Origin: Clostridia bacterium | Lineage (GTDB): Bacteria; Bacillota; Clostridia; Oscillospirales; CAG-272 | Length of the DNA stretch: 53,531 nucleotides | Assembly (NCBI GenBank): GCA_017621415.1 | Contig: JAGATD010000010.1 | Coordinates: forward strand, 1 to 53,531 | Direction: 5' to 3' | Shown here: in pieces, positions 51,933 through 53,531 of the stretch | Numbering within the stretch: position 1 is the stretch's first letter | Layout of the letters: each line of letters starts with the position of its first letter | Made by a program: the position numbers and the translations under genes | Notes under the pieces: generated by a model | Seen by the model: only the letters and a program-made list of their open reading frames with translations | Database searches by the model: none | Told to the model about the DNA's origin: nothing

Positions 51933-52149
51933 CGCCAAACAAAAACGAATAACGATTTATGGATTAGCTCCCTGTTTTTTTAGGGGGTTCTGTTCTTTTT
52001 TGTAAATCAAGTCAATAATATCAGCAAAAACGCTGATTCCGCTGACTTGATGTGAGAGCAAAATCCATATCGTTAGTTTTTGTTTGGCGACAATTGGAGT
52101 CATGCGTTTTTCGGTGCGCTGACTTCGGTTGGCGCACTTTTTGTTTTTT
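51933..52149 (+). ncRNA. Structured RNA, copy 2 (217 nt), family not recognised
   Basis: CGCCAAACAAAAAC (51933-51946) pairs perfectly with 52076-52089; the helix continues with TAACG (51950-51954)/52071-52075, ATGGATT (51959-51965)/52062-52068 and GCTC/GAGC, about 30 bp in all. Inside are CCCT/AGGG, and ATCAAGTC (52006-52013)/GACTTGAT (52044-52051) enclosing ATCAGC/GCTGAT. After the closing helix come GGAGT (52096-52100), GCGTTTTT and a terminator 52114-52137 with C(UUCG)G loop and a T-run. Compared with copy 1 one stem pair is C-G instead of G-C, a compensatory change. The next ribosome-binding site starts one base after the T-run. Confidence 0.82.
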
Positions 52150-52162
52150 GAGGAGAGTGAAT

Positions 52163-52249
52163 ATGTGTATTGTAAAAATTGGCAAATACAGAAAAGCCCT
52201 TATTCCCGAAACGGCAAGAAAAAATACGATATTAACATATAAGCGGTGA
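52163..52249 (+). CDS. 28-residue basic peptide in the RNA-2 cassette
   Basis: The ATG at 52163 has GAGGAG 7 nt upstream and opens a 28-residue frame rich in Lys/Arg (MCIVKIGKYRKALIPE at the start). Its stop overlaps the region just before the next gene's start, giving likely translational coupling. A longer frame reading back into the RNA exists but would start inside the RNA helix and is not favoured. Function unknown. Confidence 0.5.
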   Translation: MCIVKIGKYRKALIPETARKNTILTYKR

Positions 52250-52254
52250 AGATT

Positions 52255-52554
52255 ATGGCAGAGAAGATTTCAAACATATTCAGAATAATGTTCAAAGTAT
52301 TTGTCTCATTCGTTACCTTTTGCATTTTTTTGCTTGCTGTTGCCTATTGGATAAACAGAATGATATTAGCATCTTTTCCGTTAATAATTGTAAGCGCTTT
52401 AAGTTATTATTGCGTTATCAAGGATCATAGCGAAGATTTTTGGAAAAGAAAAGCCGATGAACCGTTAGAGAAAAATTTATTGTTGATTATAGTATACTTA
52501 ATAACATTGCTTGTTATTTTGTTCGGTATTGTAATAGCTTCTCATTTAAACTAA
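52255..52554 (+). CDS. Small membrane protein in the RNA-2 cassette
   Basis: 99 residues from the ATG at 52255 (an in-frame GTG at 52246 is an alternative). Three hydrophobic segments: FKVFVSFVTFCIFLLAVAYWI, ASFPLIIVSALSYYCVI and LLLIIVYLITLLVILFGIVIA. A polar stretch (KDHSEDFWKRKADEPLEKN) lies between the last two. No family recognised. Coupled to the 28-residue peptide and followed by a terminator, so RNA, peptide and membrane protein make a closed unit. Confidence 0.65.
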   Translation: MAEKISNIFRIMFKVFVSFVTFCIFLLAVAYWINRMILASFPLIIVSALSYYCVIKDHSEDFWKRKADEPLEKNLLLIIVYLITLLVILFGIVIASHLN

Positions 52555-52555
52555 T

Positions 52556-52600
52556 AAAAAGGTTAGCCACACACGTAGAAATGATGTGACTAACCTTTTT
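52556..52600. terminator. Terminator closing the RNA-2 cassette
   Basis: AAAAAGGTTAG/CTAACCTTTTT outer stem with an inner CACA/TGTG pairing; A-run before and T-run after. Confidence 0.88.
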
Positions 52601-52636
52601 CAAGTATTTATGTACAAGTGATTGTTGAGGGGCAAA

Positions 52637-52699
52637 TTATTTATCCACATTTTCTTTTGCGGTATTGATTGAGAGGTCTATCAAGATATTATCAGTCAT
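52637..52699 (-). CDS. 20-residue ORF, possible gene remnant
   Basis: ATG to stop gives MTDNILIDLSINTAKENVDK, with AAGG about 12 nt upstream. The first residues resemble the start of four-helix-bundle (23S IVS-type) proteins, but the frame stops after 20 residues. It may be a remnant or chance. Confidence 0.2.
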   Translation of the reverse strand: MTDNILIDLSINTAKENVDK

Positions 52700-52718
52700 A
52701 ACTCAAAGCCTTTCTTTC

Positions 52719-52945
52719 ATGAAATGACGGCTCTGCCGTCTTGAAATGATGCAGGGCTTCGCCACGCATCTTGAAATGAAGTGCTTCGCACTTCGTGAAA
52801 TGCACTAACGTGCATTGATGAAATTTGCCCCATGAACTATATGCACCGCGATTCTTACGAAGCGCGGTGCATTTCATGTTATTTATAACATTTCATTCGC
52901 AAAGCGAATTTCATTTGACCGATTTATCGGGCAAATTTCATTGCG
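52719..52945. repeat. Array of eight short hairpins spaced by TGAAAT / ATTTCA
   Basis: Short palindromes, e.g. GACGGC-GCCGTC (52726-52740), GAAGTGC-GCACTTC (52778-52794), ATGCACCGCG-CGCGGTGCAT (52841-52872), TTCGC-GCGAA (52896-52908) and CCGAT-ATCGG (52919-52930), are each separated by TGAAAT on the left half and ATTTCA on the right half. ATGAAATTTGCCC and GGGCAAATTTCAT form an inverted pair across the centre. No coding capacity. Confidence 0.75.
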
Positions 52946-52957
52946 GTCGCAAAAAGC

Positions 52958-53531
52958 TTATTTAGAAGCTTCTTCTATTGCGACAGCGACCGCTACTGTC
53001 ATACCAACCATAGGGTTGTTACCAGCTCCGATCAAGCCCATCATCTCTACGTGAGCGGGAACGGAGGAAGAGCCTGCAAACTGAGCGTCGCCGTGCATTC
53101 TACCCATAGTATCGGTCATACCGTAGGAAGCGGGGCCTGCTGCCATATTATCGGGGTGGAGGGTTCTACCTGTACCGCCGCCGGAAGCAACCGAGAAGTA
53201 CTTCTTGCCGTTCTCGTTACACCACTTCTTGTAGGTTCCTGCAACGGGGTGCTGGAATCTTGTGGGGTTGGTGGAGTTACCGGTGATGGAAACGCCAACG
53301 TTCTCAAGTCTCATTATAGCAACGCCCTCGGGAACGGAGTCAGAGCCGTAGCACTTAACCTTTGCGCGATCGCCGTTGGAGAATGCCTTCTCAGAGAGAA
53401 CTGCAACTTCCTCGGTGTAAGGATCGAACTTGGTCTCTACGTAGGTAAAGCCGTTGATTCTGGAAATGATGTAAGCAGCGTCCTTGCCAAGACCGTTAAG
53501 AATAACGCGGAGGGGCTTAACTCTTACCTTA
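52958..53531 (-). CDS. GGGtGRT family protein, C-terminal part
   Basis: The frame runs off the window edge; about 190 C-terminal residues are present. SVASGGGTGRTLHPDNMAAG contains the GGGtGRT motif for which the family is named, and SSVPAHVEMMGLIGAGNNPM follows. Members are about 330 residues and often lie near iron-sulfur assembly genes; biochemical role not established. The ATG inside the visible part (53314) is a methionine within the protein, as conserved-looking sequence continues upstream (VRVKPLRVILNGLGKDAAY). Confidence 0.85.
   Translation of the reverse strand, partial: KVRVKPLRVILNGLGKDAAYIISRINGFTYVETKFDPYTEEVAVLSEKAFSNGDRAKVKCYGSDSVPEGVAIMRLENVGVSITGNSTNPTRFQHPVAGTYKKWCNENGKKYFSVASGGGTGRTLHPDNMAAGPASYGMTDTMGRMHGDAQFAGSSSVPAHVEMMGLIGAGNNPMVGMTVAVAVAIEEASK

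Noticed and set aside
52052..52249. 65-residue ORF reading from inside RNA copy 2
   Set aside because: Its start lies in the structured RNA without a ribosome-binding site; the internal ATG at 52163 has a good one.
52719..52945. CRISPR array
   Set aside because: The repeated part is only 6-8 bp and the palindromes between differ in length and sequence; no cas genes are present.
1..53531. tRNA, rRNA, integrase, transposase or attachment sites
   Set aside because: None could be identified by reading the sequence; a short tRNA could be missed without a dedicated scan.

Overview
The window reads like a chromosome segment of an anaerobic, low-GC Gram-positive bacterium of the class Clostridia, probably a gut Oscillospirales/Ruminococcaceae-type organism. 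The reasons are the AT-rich intergenic DNA, near-consensus sigma-A promoters (many are -35, 17 bp, -10), strong GGAGG-type ribosome-binding sites, the oxygen-sensitive NrdG activase, a single-chain iron-sulfur L-serine dehydratase, a meso-diaminopimelate dehydrogenase lysine pathway behind a lysine riboswitch, and plant-glycan enzymes (GH4, GH36, GH28). No rRNA, tRNA, CRISPR array, transposase or phage gene was seen. This placement is inference from gene content.

Layout. 1-5 kb: 3' end of a GH4 glycosidase, a DMT exporter divergent from a LysR regulator, a sugar nucleotidyltransferase and an RluA pseudouridine synthase. 5-15 kb (minus strand): a transglutaminase-like protein and a cluster of secreted proteins of unknown function. 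Two share an N-terminal domain, three carry lectin-like beta-sandwich modules, and a lipoprotein and a cytosolic protein share a toroid-like domain. A 42-residue peptide gene lies among them. 15-21 kb: an AraC regulator, then an operon for HpcH/HpaI aldolase, YhcH-type protein, MFS transporter and GH36 alpha-galactosidase. 21-32 kb (mostly minus): housekeeping genes dut, nrdG, uvrA, uvrB, sodC-like, YebC, argS and a cytidylate-kinase-like protein, interspersed with short palindromic repeats. 32.5-34 kb: a ribbon-helix-helix protein, then a structured RNA with a two-gene cassette (SLOG-like protein plus an unknown). 34-47 kb: an M23 peptidase, homoserine dehydrogenase, an alanine symporter, serine dehydratase, LysR and AraC regulators, a two-domain esterase, two CobW-family metallochaperone GTPases (one with a His-rich repeat tail) and a GH28 pectinase. 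47-51.5 kb: lysine riboswitch and dapA-dapB-ddh-lysA. 51.5-53.5 kb: a second copy of the structured RNA with a different small cassette, an array of hairpins, and the C-terminal part of a GGGtGRT-family protein.

The most interesting signal is the pair of roughly 216-nt structured RNAs at 32957-33172 and 51933-52149. Both start at an extended -10 promoter, fold into a long end-closing helix, share a conserved 3' tail and end in a C(UUCG)G terminator with a compensatory base-pair change between the copies. Each sits directly in front of unrelated small accessory genes that have no visible promoter of their own. I could not assign this RNA to a known family from memory; a covariance-model search would decide whether it is new.
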